A stretch of 64,000 nucleotides of DNA from Auanema rhodensis. Lineage: Eukaryota; Nematoda; Chromadorea; Rhabditida; Rhabditidae. How positions within the stretch are numbered: the stretch's first letter is position 1; every line of letters starts with the position of its first letter. The notes under the pieces were generated by a model. The model saw only the letters and a program-made list of their open reading frames with translations, ran no database searches and was not told the DNA's origin. Shown one piece after another: positions 40,110-54,189 of this stretch. The stretch covers positions 24,505,638 through 24,569,637 of the forward strand of contig OZ059900.1 in NCBI GenBank assembly GCA_964057225.1. The letters are read 5' to 3'. The translations under genes and the position numbers were made by a program.

Positions 40110-41819
40110 GAACAAAAATCGATTTAATCAATATTAGCCATAAGGGGCGTACCCTCAGAATATGCTAATTTCCTTAATTTTCTAACCCCTGTTTTTTTGT
40201 CGTGAAAGTGGGACTAGACGTTGTACGAACAATTTTGAGCTAGGTTTCATTGACATTGCATGAGTTTGAACACATGAAATCGTAAGTCAAAACCTTGTTT
40301 ACAGCGAAATTTCCAAAAACTGGTTTTCCAGCATAATAAAATATTTCTCATGGGAAATACTGTGTTTTTGTATTTTTCTAGTGTTCAGCATGTAAAATGC
40401 TTCATTTTAGTATGTAACACGCTGAAATTCGTTGCATTTGACGACTCATATGAACAAAAATCGATTTAATCAATATTAGCCATAAGGGGCGTGCCCTCAG
40501 AATATGCTAATTTCCTTAATTTTCTAACCCCTGTTTTTTTGTCGTGAAAGTGGAACTAGACGTTGTACGAACAATTTTGAGCTAGGTTTCATTGACATTG
40601 CATGAGTTTGAACACATGAAATCGTAAGTCAAAACCTTGTTTACAGCGAAATTTCCAAAAACTGGTTTTCCAGCATAATAAAATATTTCTCATGGGAAAT
40701 ACTGTGTTTTTGTATTTTTCTAGTGTTCAGCATGTAAAATGCTTCATTTTAGTATGTAACACGCTGAAATTCGTTGCATTTGACGACTCATATGAACAAA
40801 AATCGATTTAATCAATATTAGCCATAAGGGGCGTGCCCTCAGAATATGCTAATTTCCTTAATTTTCTAACCCCTGTTTTTTGGCCGTGAAAGTGGGACTA
40901 GACGTTGTACAAACACTTTTGAGCTAGGTTTTATTGACATTGCATGAGTTTGAACACATGAAATCGTAAGTCAAAACCTTGTTTACAGCGAAATTTCCAA
41001 AAACTGGTTTTCCAGCATAATAAAATATTTCTCATGGGAAATACTGTGTTTTTGTATTTTTCTAGTGTTCAGCATGTAAAATGCTTCATTTTAGTATGTA
41101 ACACGCTGAAATTCGTTGCATTTGACGACTCATATGAACAAAAATCGATTTAATCAATATTAGCCATAAGGGGCGTGCCCTCAGAATATGCTAATTTCCT
41201 TAATTTTCTAACCCCTGTTTTTTTGTCGTGAAAGTGGGACTAGACGTTGTACGAACAATTTTGAGCTAGGTTTCATTGACATTGCATGAGTTTGAACACA
41301 TGAAATCGTAAGTCAAAACCTTGTTTACAGCGAAATTTCCAAAAACTGGTTTTCCAGCATAATAAAATATTTCTCATGGGAAATACTGTGTTTTTGTATT
41401 TTTTTAGTGTTCAGCATGTAAAATGCTTCATTTTAGTATGTAACACGCTGAAATTCGTTGCATTTGACGACTCATATGAACAAAAATCGATTTAATCAAT
41501 ATTAGCCATAAGGGGCGTGCCCTCAGAATATGCTAATTCCCTTAATTTTCTAACCCCTGTTTTTTTGTCGTGAAAGTGGAACTAGACGTTGTACAAACAA
41601 TTTTGAGCTAGGTTTCATTGACATTGCATGAGTTTGAACACATGAAATCGTAAGTCAAAACCTTGTTTACAGCGAAATTTCCAAAAACTGGTTTTCCAGC
41701 ATAATAAAATATTTCTCATGGGAAATACTGTGTTTTTGTATTTTTCTAGTGTTCAGCATGTAAAATGCTTCATTTTAGTATGTAACACGCTGAAATTCGT
41801 TGCATTTGACGACTCATAT
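40110..41819 (-). repeat. 9-mer higher-order repeat of the right arm, partial copy 2
   Basis: The five monomers repeat the markers of 37032-38741 at an offset of 3078 bp, including the complex variant with four linked changes (GGCCGTG, GGGAC, ACAAACACTTTT, GGTTTTATTG) at 40794-41135. The AACCCTTG change of the second monomer is missing here, so it arose after the duplication or was converted back. Confidence 0.85.
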
Positions 41820-43529
41820 GAACAAAAATCGATTTAATCAATATTAGCCATAAGGGGCGTGCCCTCAGAATATGCTAATTTCCTTAATTTTCTAACCCCT
41901 GTTTTTTTGTCGTGAAAGTGGGACTAGACGTTGTACGAACAATTTTGAGCTAGGTTTCATTGACATTGCATGAGTTTGAACACATGAAATCGTAAGTCAA
42001 AACCTTGTTTACAGCGAAATTTCCAAAAACTGGTTTTCCAGCATAATAAAATATTTCTCATGGAAAATACTGTGTTTTTGTATTTTTCTAGTGTTCAGCA
42101 TGTAAAATGCTTCATTTTAGTATGTAACACGCTGAAATTCGTTGCATTTGACGACTCATATGAACAAAAATCGATTTAATCAATATTAGCCATAAGGGGC
42201 GTGTCCTCAGAATATGCTAATTTCCTTAATTTTCTAACCCCTGTTTTTTTGTCGTGAAAGTGGAACTAGACGTTGTACGAACAATTTTGAGCTAGGTTTC
42301 ATTGACATTGCATGAGTTTGAACACATGAAATCGTAAGTCAAAACCTTGTTTACAGCGAAATTTCCAAAAACTGGTTTTCCAGCATAATAAAATATTTCT
42401 CATGGGAAATACTGTGTTTTTGTATTTTTCTAGTGTTCAGCATGTAAAATGCTTCATTTTAGTATGTAACACGCTGAAATTCGTTGCATTTGACGACTCA
42501 TATGAACAAAAATCGATTTAATCAATATTAGCCATAAGGGGCGTGCCCTCAGAATATGCTAATTTCCTTAATTTTCTAACCCCTGTTTTTTTGTCGTGAA
42601 AGTGGAACTAGACGTTGTACGAACAATTTTGAGCTAGGTTTCATTGACATTGCATGAGTTTGAACACATGAAATCGTAAGTCAAAACCTTGTTTACAGCG
42701 AAATTTCCAAAAACTGGTTTTCCAGCATAATAAAATATTTCTCATGGGAAATACTGTGTTTTTGTATTTTTCTAGTGTTCAGCATGTAAAATGCTTCATT
42801 TTAGTATGTAACACGCTGAAATTCGTTGCATTTGACGACTCATATGAACAAAAATCGATTTAATCAATATTAGCCATAAGGGGCGTGCCCTCAGAATATG
42901 CTAATTTCCTTAATTTTCTAACCCCTGTTTTTTTGTCGTGAAAGTGGAACTAGACGTTGTACGAACAATTTTGAGCTAGGTTTCATTGACATTGCATGAG
43001 TTTGAACACATGAAATCGTAAGTCAAAACCTTGTTTACAGCGAAATTTCCAAAAACTGGTTTTCCAGCATAATAAAATATTTCTCATGGGAAATACTGTG
43101 TTTTTGTATTTTTCTAGTGTTCAGCATGTAAAATGCTTCATTTTAGTATGTAACACGCTGAAATTCGTTGCATTTGACGACTCATATGAACAAAAATCGA
43201 TTTAATCAATATTAGCCATAAGGGGCGTGCCCTCAGAATATGCTAATTTCCTTAATTTTCTAACCCCTGTTTTTTTGTCGTGAAAGTGGAACTAGACGTT
43301 GTACGAACAATTTTGAGCTAGGTTTCATTGACATTGCATGAGTTTGAACACATGAAATCGTAAGTCAAAACCTTGTTTACAGCGAAATTTCCAAAAACTG
43401 GTTTTCCAGCATAATAAAATATTTCTCATGGGAAATACTGTGTTTTTGTATTTTTCTAGTGTTCAGCATGTGAAATGCTTCATTTTAGTATGTAACACGC
43501 TGAAATTCGTTGCATTTGACGACTCATAT

Positions 43530-45581
43530 GAACAAAAATCGATTTAATCAATATTAGCCATAAGGGGCGTGCCCTCAGAATATGCTAATTTCCTTAATTT
43601 TCTAACCCCTGTTTTTTTGTCGTGAAAGTGGAACTAGACGTTGTACGAACAATTTTGAGCTAGGTTTCATTGACATTGCATGAGTTTGAACACATGAAAT
43701 CGTAAGTCAAAACCTTGTTTACAGCGAAATTTCCAAAAACTGGTTTTCCAGCATAATAAAATATTTCTCATGGGAAATACTGTGTTTTTGTATTTTTCTA
43801 GTGTTCAGCATGTGAAATGCTTCATTTTAGTATGTAACACGCTGAAATTCGTTGCATTTGACGACTCATATGAACAAAAATCGATTTAATCAATATTAGC
43901 CATAAGGGGCGTGCCCTCAGAATATGCTAATTTCCTTAATTTTCTAACCCCTGTTTTTTTGTCGTGAAAGTGGAACTAGACGTTGTACGAACAATTTTGA
44001 GCTAGGTTTCATTGACATTGCATGAGTTTGAACACATGAAATCGTAAGTCAAAACCTTGTTTACAGCGAAATTTCCAAAAACTGGTTTTCCAGCATAATA
44101 AAATATTTCTCATGGGAAATACTGTGTTTTTGTATTTTTCTAGTGTTCAGCATGTGAAATGCTTCATTTTAGTATGTAACACGCTGAAATTCGTTGCATT
44201 TGACGACTCATATGAACAAAAATCGATTTAATCAATATTAGCCATAAGGGGCGTGCCCTCAGAATATGCTAATTTCCTTAATTTTCTAACCCCTGTTTTT
44301 TTGTCGTGAAAGTGGAACTAGACGTTGTACGAACAATTTTGAGCTAGGTTTCATTGACATTGCATGAGTTTGAACACATGAAATCGTAAGTCAAAACCTT
44401 GTTTACAGCGAAATTTCCAAAAACTGGTTTTCCAGCATAATAACATATTTCTCATGGGAAATACTGTGTTTTTGTATTTTTCTAGTGTTCAGCATGTAAA
44501 ATGCTTCATTTTAGTATGTAACACGCTGAAATTCGTTGCATTTGACGACTCATATGAACAAAAATCGATTTAATCAATATTAGCCATAAGGGGCGTGCCC
44601 TCAGAATATGCTAATTTCCTTAATTTTCTAACCCCTGTTTTTTTGTCGTGAAAGTGGGACTAGACGTTGTACGAACAATTTTGAGCTAGGTTTCATTGAC
44701 ATTGCATGAGTTTGAACACATGAAATCGTAAGTCAAAACCTTGTTTACAGCGAAATTTCCAAAAACTGGTTTTCCAGCATAATAAAATATTTCTCATGGA
44801 AAATACTGTGTTTTTGTATTTTTCTAGTGTTCAGCATGTAAAATGCTTCATTTTAGTATGTAACACGCTGAAATTCGTTGCATTTGACGACTCATATGAA
44901 CAAAAATCGATTTAATCAATATTAGCCATAAGGGGCGTGCCCTCAGAATATGCTAATTCCCTTAATTTTCTAACCCCTGTTTTTTTGTCGTGAAAGTGGA
45001 ACTAGACGTTGTACGAACAATTTTGAGCTAGGTTTCATTGACATTGCATGAGTTTGAACACATGAAATCGTAAGTCAAAACCTTGTTTACAGCGAAATTT
45101 CCAAAAACTGGTTTTCCAGCATAATAAAATATTTCTCATGGGAAATACTGTGTTTTTGTATTTTTCTAGTGTTCAGCATGTAAAATGCTTCATTTTAGTA
45201 TGTAACACGCTGAAATTCGTTGCATTTGACGACTCATATGAACAAAAATCGATTTAATCAATATTAGCCATAAGGGGCGTGCCCTCAGAATATGCTAATT
45301 CCCTTAATTTTCTAACCCCTGTTTTTTTGTCGTGAAAGTGGAACTAGACGTTGTACGAACAATTTTGAGCTAGGTTTCATTGACATTGCATGAGTTTGAA
45401 CACATGAAATCGTAAGTCAAAACCTTGTTTACAGCGAAATTTCCAAAAACTGGTTTTCCAGCATAATAAAATATTTCTCATGGGAAATACTGTGTTTTTG
45501 TATTTTTCTAGTGTTCAGCATGTAAAATGCTTCATTTTAGTATGTAACACGCTGAAATTCGTTGCATTTGACGACTCATAT
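43530..45581 (-). repeat. Six-monomer block of the right arm, copy 1
   Basis: Order: two CATGTGAAATG monomers, one baseline, one with GGGAC plus CATGGAAAAT, two with TTCCCTT. The same six-monomer pattern occurs at 47292-49343, 3762 bp or eleven monomers away. The monomer at 44214 has a private ATAACATATTT. Confidence 0.75.
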
Positions 45582-47291
45582 GAACAAAAATCGATTTAAT
45601 CAATATTAGCCATAAGGGGCGTGCCCTCAGAATATGCTAATTTCCTTAATTTTCTAACCCCTGTTTTTTTGTCGTGAAAGTGGAACTAGACGTTGTACGA
45701 ACAATTTTGAGCTAGGTTTCATTGACATTGCATGAGTTTGAACACATGAAATCGTAAGTCAAAACCTTGTTTACAGCGAAATTTCCAAAAACTGGTTTTC
45801 CAGCATAATAAAATATTTCTCATGGGAAATACTGTGTTTTTGTATTTTTCTAGTTTTCAGCATGTAAAATGCTTCATTTTAGTATGTAACACGCTGAAAT
45901 TCGTTGCATTTGACGACTCATATGAACAAAAATCGATTTAATCAATATTAGCCATAAGGGGCGTGCCCTCAGAATATGCTAATTTCCTTAATTTTCTAAC
46001 CCCTGTTTTTTTGTCGTGAAAGTGGAACTAGACGTTGTACGAACAATTTTGAGCTAGGTTTCATTGACATTGCATGAGTTTGAACACATGAAATCGTAAG
46101 TCAAAACCTTGTTTACAGCGAAATTTCCAAAAACTGGTTTTCCAGCATAATAAAATATTTCTCATGGGAAATACTGTGTTTTTGTATTTTTCTAGTGTTC
46201 AGCATGTAAAATGCTTCATTTTAGTATGTAACACGCTGAAATTCGTTGCATTTGACGACTCATATGAACAAAAATCGATTTAATCAATATTAGCCATAAG
46301 GGGCGTGCCCTCAGAATATGCTAATTTCCTTAATTTTCTAACCCCTGTTTTTTTGTCGTGAAAGTGGGACTAGACGTTGTACGAACAATTTTGAGCTAGG
46401 TTTCATTGACATTGCATGAGTTTGAACACATGAAATCGTAAGTCAAAACCTTGTTTACAGCGAAATTTCCAAAAACTGGTTTTCCAGCATAATAAAATAT
46501 TTCTCATGGAAAATACTGTGTTTTTGTATTTTTCTAGTGTTCAGCATGTAAAATGCTTCATTTTAGTATGTAACACGCTGAAATTCGTTGCATTTGACGA
46601 CTCATATGAACAAAAATCGATTTAATCAATATTAGCCATAAGGGGCGTGCCCTCAGAATATGCTAATTTCCTTAATTTTCTAACCCCTGTTTTTTTGTCG
46701 TGAAAGTGGAACTAGACGTTGTACGAACAATTTTGAGCTAGGTTTCATTGACATTGCATGAGTTTGAACACATGAAATCGTAAGTCAAAACCTTGTTTAC
46801 AGCGAAATTTCCAAAAACTGGTTTTCCAGCATAATAAAATATTTCTCATGGGAAATACTGTGTTTTTGTATTTTTCTAGTGTTCAGCATGTAAAATGCTT
46901 CATTTTAGTATGTAACACGCTGAAATTCGTTGCATTTGACGACTCATATGAACAAAAATCGATTTAATCAATATTAGCCATAAGGGGCGTGCCCTCAGAA
47001 TATGCTAATTTCCTTAATTTTCTAACCCCTGTTTTTTTGTCGTGAAAGTGGAACTAGACGTTGTACGAACAATTTTGAGCTAGGTTTCATTGACATTGCA
47101 TGAGTTTGAACACATGAAATCGTAAGTCAAAACCTTGTTTACAGCGAAATTTCCAAAAACTGGTTTTCCAGCATAATAAAATATTTCTCATGGGAAATAC
47201 TGTGTTTTTGTATTTTTCTAGTGTTCAGCATGTAAAATGCTTCATTTTAGTATGTAACACGCTGAAATTCGTTGCATTTGACGACTCATAT

Positions 47292-49343
47292 GAACAAAAA
47301 TCGATTTAATCAATATTAGCCATAAGGGGCGTGCCCTCAGAATATGCTAATTTCCTTAATTTTCTAACCCCTGTTTTTTTGTCGTGAAAGTGGAACTAGA
47401 CGTTGTACGAACAATTTTGAGCTAGGTTTCATTGACATTGCATGAGTTTGAACACATGAAATCGTAAGTCAAAACCTTGTTTACAGCGAAATTTCCAAAA
47501 ACTGGTTTTCCAGCATAATAAAATATTTCTCATGGGAAATACTGTGTTTTTGTATTTTTCTAGTGTTCAGCATGTGAAATGCTTCATTTTAGTATGTAAC
47601 ACGCTGAAATTCGTTGCATTTGACGACTCATATGAACAAAAATCGATTTAATCAATATTAGCCATAAGGGGCGTGCCCTCAGAATATGCTAATTTCCTTA
47701 ATTTTCTAACCCCTGTTTTTTTGTCGTGAAAGTGGAACTAGACGTTGTACGAACAATTTTGAGCTAGGTTTCATTGACATTGCATGAGTTTGAACACATG
47801 AAATCGTAAGTCAAAACCTTGTTTACAGCGAAATTTCCAAAAACTGGTTTTCCAGCATAATAAAATATTTCTCATGGGAAATACTGTGTTTTTGTATTTT
47901 TCTAGTGTTCAGCATGTGAAATGCTTCATTTTAGTATGTAACACGCTGAAATTCGTTGCATTTGACGACTCATATGAACAAAAATCGATTTAATCAATAT
48001 TAGCCATAAGGGGCGTGCCCTCAGAATATGCTAATTTCCTTAATTTTCTAACCCCTGTTTTTTTGTCGTGAAAGTGGAACTAGACGTTGTACGAACAATT
48101 TTGAGCTAGGTTTCATTGACATTGCATGAGTTTGAACACATGAAATCGTAAGTCAAAACCTTGTTTACAGCGAAATTTCCAAAAACTGGTTTTCCAGCAT
48201 AATAAAATATTTCTCATGGGAAATACTGTGTTTTTGTATTTTTCTAGTGTTCAGCATGTAAAATGCTTCATTTTAGTATGTAACACGCTGAAATTCGTTG
48301 CATTTGACGACTCATATGAACAAAAATCGATTTAATCAATATTAGCCATAAGGGGCGTGCCCTCAGAATATGCTAATTTCCTTAATTTTCTAACCCCTGT
48401 TTTTTTGTCGTGAAAGTGGGACTAGACGTTGTACGAACAATTTTGAGCTAGGTTTCATTGACATTGCATGAGTTTGAACACATGAAATCGTAAGTCAAAA
48501 CCTTGTTTACAGCGAAATTTCCAAAAACTGGTTTTCCAGCATAATAAAATATTTCTCATGGAAAATACTGTGTTTTTGTATTTTTCTAGTGTTCAGCATG
48601 TAAAATGCTTCATTTTAGTATGTAACACGCTGAAATTCGTTGCATTTGACGACTCATATGAACAAAAATCGATTTAATCAATATTAGCCATAAGGGGCGT
48701 GCCCTCAGAATATGCTAATTCCCTTAATTTTCTAACCCCTGTTTTTTTGTCGTGAAAGTGGAACTAGACGTTGTACGAACAATTTTGAGCTAGGTTTCAT
48801 TGACATTGCATGAGTTTGAACACATGAAATCGTAAGTCAAAACCTTGTTTACAGCGAAATTTCCAAAAACTGGTTTTCCAGCATAATAAAATATTTCTCA
48901 TGGGAAATACTGTGTTTTTGTATTTTTCTAGTGTTCAGCATGTAAAATGCTTCATTTTAGTATGTAACACGCTGAAATTCGTTGCATTTGACGACTCATA
49001 TGAACAAAAATCGATTTAATCAATATTAGCCATAAGGGGCGTGCCCTCAGAATATGCTAATTCCCTTAATTTTCTAACCCCTGTTTTTTTGTCGTGAAAG
49101 TGGAACTAGACGTTGTACGAACAATTTTGAGCTAGGTTTCATTGACATTGCATGAGTTTGAACACATGAAATCGTAAGTCAAAACCTTGTTTACAGCGAA
49201 ATTTCCAAAAACTGGTTTTCCAGCATAATAAAATATTTCTCATGGAAAATACTGTGTTTTTGTATTTTTCTAGTGTTCAGCATGTAAAATGCTTCATTTT
49301 AGTATGTAACACGCTGAAATTCGTTGCATTTGACGACTCATAT
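47292..49343 (-). repeat. Six-monomer block of the right arm, copy 2
   Basis: It matches 43530-45581 in marker order, except that the sixth monomer also carries CATGGAAAAT. The copies at 49344 and 49686 continue with the TTCCCTT form, which is frequent up to the gap and absent beyond it. Confidence 0.75.
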
Positions 49344-50027
49344 GAACAAAAATCGATTTAATCAATATTAGCCATAAGGGGCGTGCCCTCAGAATATGCT
49401 AATTCCCTTAATTTTCTAACCCCTGTTTTTTTGTCGTGAAAGTGGAACTAGACGTTGTACGAACAATTTTGAGCTAGGTTTCATTGACATTGCATGAGTT
49501 TGAACACATGAAATCGTAAGTCAAAACCTTGTTTACAGCGAAATTTCCAAAAACTGGTTTTCCAGCATAATAAAATATTTCTCATGGGAAATACTGTGTT
49601 TTTGTATTTTTCTAGTGTTCAGCATGTAAAATGCTTCATTTTAGTATGTAACACGCTGAAATTCGTTGCATTTGACGACTCATATGAACAAAAATCGATT
49701 TAATCAATATTAGCCATAAGGGGCGTGCCCTCAGAATATGCTAATTCCCTTAATTTTCTAACCCCTGTTTTTTTGTCGTGAAAGTGGAACTAGACGTTGT
49801 ACGAACAATTTTGAGCTAGGTTTCATTGACATTGCATGAGTTTGAACACATGAAATCGTAAGTCAAAACCTTGTTTACAGCGAAATTTCCAAAAACTGGT
49901 TTTCCAGCATAATAAAATATTTCTCATGGGAAATACTGTGTTTTTGTATTTTTCTAGTGTTCAGCATGTAAAATGCTTCATTTTAGTATGTAACACGCTG
50001 AAATTCGTTGCATTTGACGACTCATAT

Positions 50028-51737
50028 GAACAAAAATCGATTTAATCAATATTAGCTATAAGGGGCGTGCCCTCAGAATATGCTAATTTCCTTAATTTTC
50101 TAACTCCTGTTTTTTTGTCGTGAAAGTGGGACTAGACGTTGTACGAACAATTTTGAGCTAGGTTTCATTGACATTGCATGAGTTTGAACACATGAAATCG
50201 TAAGTCAAAACCTTGTTTACAGCGAAATTTCCAAAAACTGGTTTTCCAGCATAATAAAATATTTCTCATGGGAAATACTGTGTTTTTGTATTTTTCTAGT
50301 GTTCAGCATGTAAAATGCTTCATTTTAGTATGTAACACGCTGAAATTCGTTGCATTTGACGACTCATATGAACAAAAATCGATTTAATCAATATTAGCCA
50401 TAAGGGGCGTACCCTCAGAATATGCTAATTCCCTTAATTTTCTAACCCCTGTTTTTTTGTCGTGAAAGTGGAACTAGACGTTGTACGAACAATTTTGAGC
50501 TAGGTTTCATTGACATTGCATGAGTTTGAACACATGAAATCGTAAGTCAAAACCTTGTTTACAGCGAAATTTCCAAAAACTGGTTTTCCAGCATAATAAA
50601 ATATTTCTCATGGGAAATACTGTGTTTTTGTATTTTTCTAGTGTTCAGCATGTGAAATGCTTCATTTTAGTATGTAACACGCTGAAATTCGTTGCATTTG
50701 ACGACTCATATGAACAAAAATCGATTTAATCAATATTAGCCATAAGGGGCGTGCCCTCAGAATATGCTAATTCCCTTAATTTTCTAACTCCTGTTTTTTT
50801 GTCGTGAAAGTGGAACTAGACGTTGTACGAACAATTTTGAGCTAGGTTTCATTGACATTGCATGAGTTTGAACACATGAAATCGTAAGTCAAAACCTTGT
50901 TTACAGCGAAATTTCCAAAAACTGGTTTTCCAGCATAATAAAATATTTCTCATGGGAAATACAGTGTTTTTGTATTTTTCTAGTGTTCAGCATGTAAAAT
51001 GCTTCACTTTAGTATGTAACACGCTGAAATTCGTTGCATTTGACGACTCATATGAACAAAAATCGATTTAATCAATATTAGCCATAAGGGGCGTGCCCTC
51101 AGAATATGCTAATTTCCTTAATTTTCTAACCCCTGTTTTTTTGTCGTGAAAGTGGAACTAGACGTTGTACGAACAATTTTGAGCTAGGTTTCATTGACAT
51201 TGCATGAGTTTGAACACATGAAATCGTAAGTCAAAACCTTGTTTACAGCGAAATTTCCAAAAACTGGTTTTCCAGCATAATAAAATATTTCTCATGGGAA
51301 ATACTGTGTTTTTGTATTTTTCTAGTGTTCAGCATGTAAAATGCTTCATTTTAGTATGTAACACGCTGAAATTCGTTGCATTTGACGACTCATATGAACA
51401 AAAATCGATTTAATCAATATTAGCCATAAGGGGCGTGCCCTCAGAATATGCTAATTTCCTTAATTTTCTAACCCCTGTTTTTTTGTCGTGAAAGTGGGAC
51501 TAGACGTTGTACAAACAATTTTGAGCTAGGTTTCATTGACATTGCATGAGTTTGAACACATGAAATCGTAAGTCAAAACCTTGTTTACAGCGAAATTTCC
51601 AAAAACTGGTTTTCCAGCATAATAAAATATTTCTCATGGGAAATACTGTGTTTTTGTATTTTTCTAGTGTTCAGCATGTAAAATGCTTCATTTTAGTATG
51701 TAACACGCTGAAATTCGTTGCATTTGACGACTCATAT
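50028..51737 (-). repeat. Mixed-variant segment before the gap
   Basis: Five monomers carry combinations not seen as ordered blocks elsewhere. The copy at 50028 has TAGCTATAA, AACTCCTG and GGGAC; 50370 has GCGTACCC, TTCCCTT and CATGTG; 50712 has TTCCCTT, AACTCCTG, ATACAGTG and CTTCACTTT. The latter two are single-copy changes. Markers that are usually separate occur together here, suggesting conversion or crossover between monomer classes. Confidence 0.7.
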
Positions 51738-51962
51738 GAACAAAAATCGATTTAATCAATATTAGCCATAAGGGGCGTGCCCTCAGAATATGCTAATTCC
51801 CTTAATTTTCTAACCCCTGTTTTTTTGTCGTGAAAGTGGAACTAGACGTTGTACAAACAATTTTGAGCTAGGTTTCATTGACATTGCATGAGTTTGAACA
51901 CATGAAATCGTAAGTCAAAACCTTGTTTACAGCGAAATTTCCAAAAACTGGTTTTCCAGCAT
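51738..51962 (-). repeat. Right-arm monomer truncated by the assembly gap
   Basis: First 225 bases (in right-arm order) of a monomer with TTCCCTT and ACAAACAA, ending at CCAGCAT directly before the N run. Its break is an assembly boundary, not a biological one. Confidence 0.93.
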
Positions 51963-52162
51963 NNNNNNNNNNNNNNNNNNNNNNNNNNNNNNNNNNNNNN
52001 NNNNNNNNNNNNNNNNNNNNNNNNNNNNNNNNNNNNNNNNNNNNNNNNNNNNNNNNNNNNNNNNNNNNNNNNNNNNNNNNNNNNNNNNNNNNNNNNNNNN
52101 NNNNNNNNNNNNNNNNNNNNNNNNNNNNNNNNNNNNNNNNNNNNNNNNNNNNNNNNNNNNNN
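51963..52162. other. Assembly gap of exactly 200 N
   Basis: The run is exactly 200 N, a conventional placeholder size used when scaffolding tools join contigs of unknown spacing. Monomer phase shows it is not a measured length: the flanks would need 142 + n x 342 missing bases to stay in register, and 200 fits no whole n. An open reading frame made of X residues runs through it on each strand; neither is real. Confidence 0.97.
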
Positions 52163-53163
52163 TAGCCATAAGGGGCGTGCCCTCAGAATATGCTAATTTC
52201 CTTAATTTTCTAACCCCTGTTTTTTTGTCGTGAAAGTGGAACTAGACGTTGTACGAACAATTTTGAGCTAGGTTTCATTGACATTGCATGAGTTTGAACA
52301 CATGAAATCGTAAGTCAAAACCTTGTTTACAGCGAAATTTCCAAAAACTGGTTTTCCAGCATAATAAAATATTTCTCATGGGAAATACTGTGTTTTTGTA
52401 TTTTTCTAGTGTTCAGCATGTAAAATGCTTCATTTTAGTATGTAACACGCTGAAATTCGTTGCATTTGACGACTCATATGAACAAAAATCGATTTAATCA
52501 ATATTAGCCATAAGGGGCGTGCCCTCAGAATATGCTAATTTCCTTAATTTTCTAACCCTTGTTTTTTTGTCGTGAAAGTGGAACTAGACGTTGTACGAAC
52601 AATTTTGAGCTAGGTTTCATTGACATTGCATGAGTTTGAACACATGAAATCGTAAGTCAAAACCTTGTTTACAGCGAAATTTCCAAAAACTGGTTTTCCA
52701 GCATAATAAAATATTTCTCATGGGAAATACTGTGTTTTTGTATTTTTCTAGTGTTCAGCATGTAAAATGCTTCATTTTAGTATGTAACACGCTGAAATTC
52801 GTTGCATTTGACGACTCATATGAACAAAAATCGATTTAATCAATATTAGCCATAAGGGGCGTGCCCTCAGAATATGCTAATTTCCTTAATTTTCTAACCC
52901 CTGTTTTTTTGTCGTGAAAGTGGAACTAGACGTTGTACGAACAATTTTGAGCTAGGTTTCATTGACATTGCATGAGTTTGAACACATGAAATCGTAAGTC
53001 AAAACCTTGTTTACAGCGAAATTTCCAAAAACTGGTTTTCCAGCATAATAAAATATTTCTCATGGGAAATACTGTGTTTTTGTATTTTTCTAGTGTTTAG
53101 CATGTAAAATGCTTCATTTTAGTATGTAACACGCTGAAATTCGTTGCATTTGACGACTCATAT

Positions 53164-54189
53164 GAACAAAAATCGATTTAATCAATATTAGCCATAAGGG
53201 GCGTGCCCTCAGAATATGCTAATTTCCTTAATTTTCTAACCCCTGTTTTTTTGTCGTGAAAGTGGAACTAGACGTTGTACGAACAATTTTGAGCTAGGTT
53301 TCATTGACATTGCATGAGTTTGAACACATGAAATCGTAAGTCAAAACCTTGTTTACAGCGAAATTTCCAAAAACTGGTTTTCCAGCATAATAAAATATTT
53401 CTCATGGGAAATACTGTGTTTTTGTATTTTTCTAGTGTTCAGCATGTAAAATGCTTCATTTTAGTATGTAACACGCTGAAAGTCGTTGCATTTAACGACT
53501 CATATGAACAAAAATCGATTTAATCAATATTAGCCATAAGGGGCGTGCCCTCAGAATATGCTAATTTCCTTAGTTTTCTAACCCCTGTTTTTTTGTCGTG
53601 AAAGTGGAACTAGACGTTGTACGAACAATTTTGAGCTAGGTTTCATTGACATTGCATGAGTTTGAACACATGAAATCGTAAGTCAAAACCTTGTTTACAG
53701 CGAAATTTCCAAAAACTGGTTTTCCAGCATAATAAAATATTTCTCATGGGAAATACTGTGTTTTTGTATTTTTCTAGTGTTCAGCATGTAAAATGCTTCA
53801 TTTTAGTATGTAACACGCTGAAATTCGTTGCATTTGACGAATCATATGAACAAAAATCGATTTAATCAATATTAGCCATAAGGGGCGTGCCCTCAGAATA
53901 TGCTAATTTCCTTAATTTTCTAACCCCTGTTTTTTTGTCGTGAAAGTGGAACTAGACGTTGTACGAACAATTTTGAGCTAGGTTTCATTGACATTGCATG
54001 AGTTTGAACACATGAAATCGTAAGTCAAAACCTTGTTTACAGCGAAATTTCCAAAAACTGGTTTTCCAGCATAATAAAATATTTCTCATGGGAAATACTG
54101 TGTTTTTGTATTTTTCTAGTGTTCAGCATGTAAAATGCTTCATTTTAGTATGTAACACGCTGAAAGTCGTTGCATTTGACGACTCATAT
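53164..54189 (-). repeat. Three-monomer block beyond the gap, copy 1
   Basis: Marker order: GAAAGTCG; CCTTAG with ACGAATCAT; GAAAGTCG. The same order appears at 60004-61029, exactly 6840 bp (20 monomers) downstream. The first monomer also has a private CATTTAACGAC. Confidence 0.75.

Larger units (their letters stand above)
36946..51962 (-). repeat. Right satellite arm before the gap, inverted orientation
   Basis: After an 86-bp partial copy (36946-37031), 43 complete reversed monomers start at 37032 and repeat every 342 bp without a length change. A 44th is cut by the gap after 225 bases. Fifteen kilobases are thus colinear and gap-free against 21691-36707. Left-arm markers A95/A97, the f-type TTAATACAATG, C210 and the long A-run are not seen here. 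Arm-specific markers (given as + strand text) are GGGACTAGAC, AATTCCCTTAA, CATGGAAAAT and GCGTACCC. C58, read here as CATGTGAAATG, is shared with the left arm. Confidence 0.96.

Noticed and set aside
51923-52169. Open reading frames of 80 codons on both strands across the N run
   Set aside because: Both consist almost entirely of X from the 200-N placeholder; the flanking codons are satellite sequence with stops in every frame once the Ns are removed.
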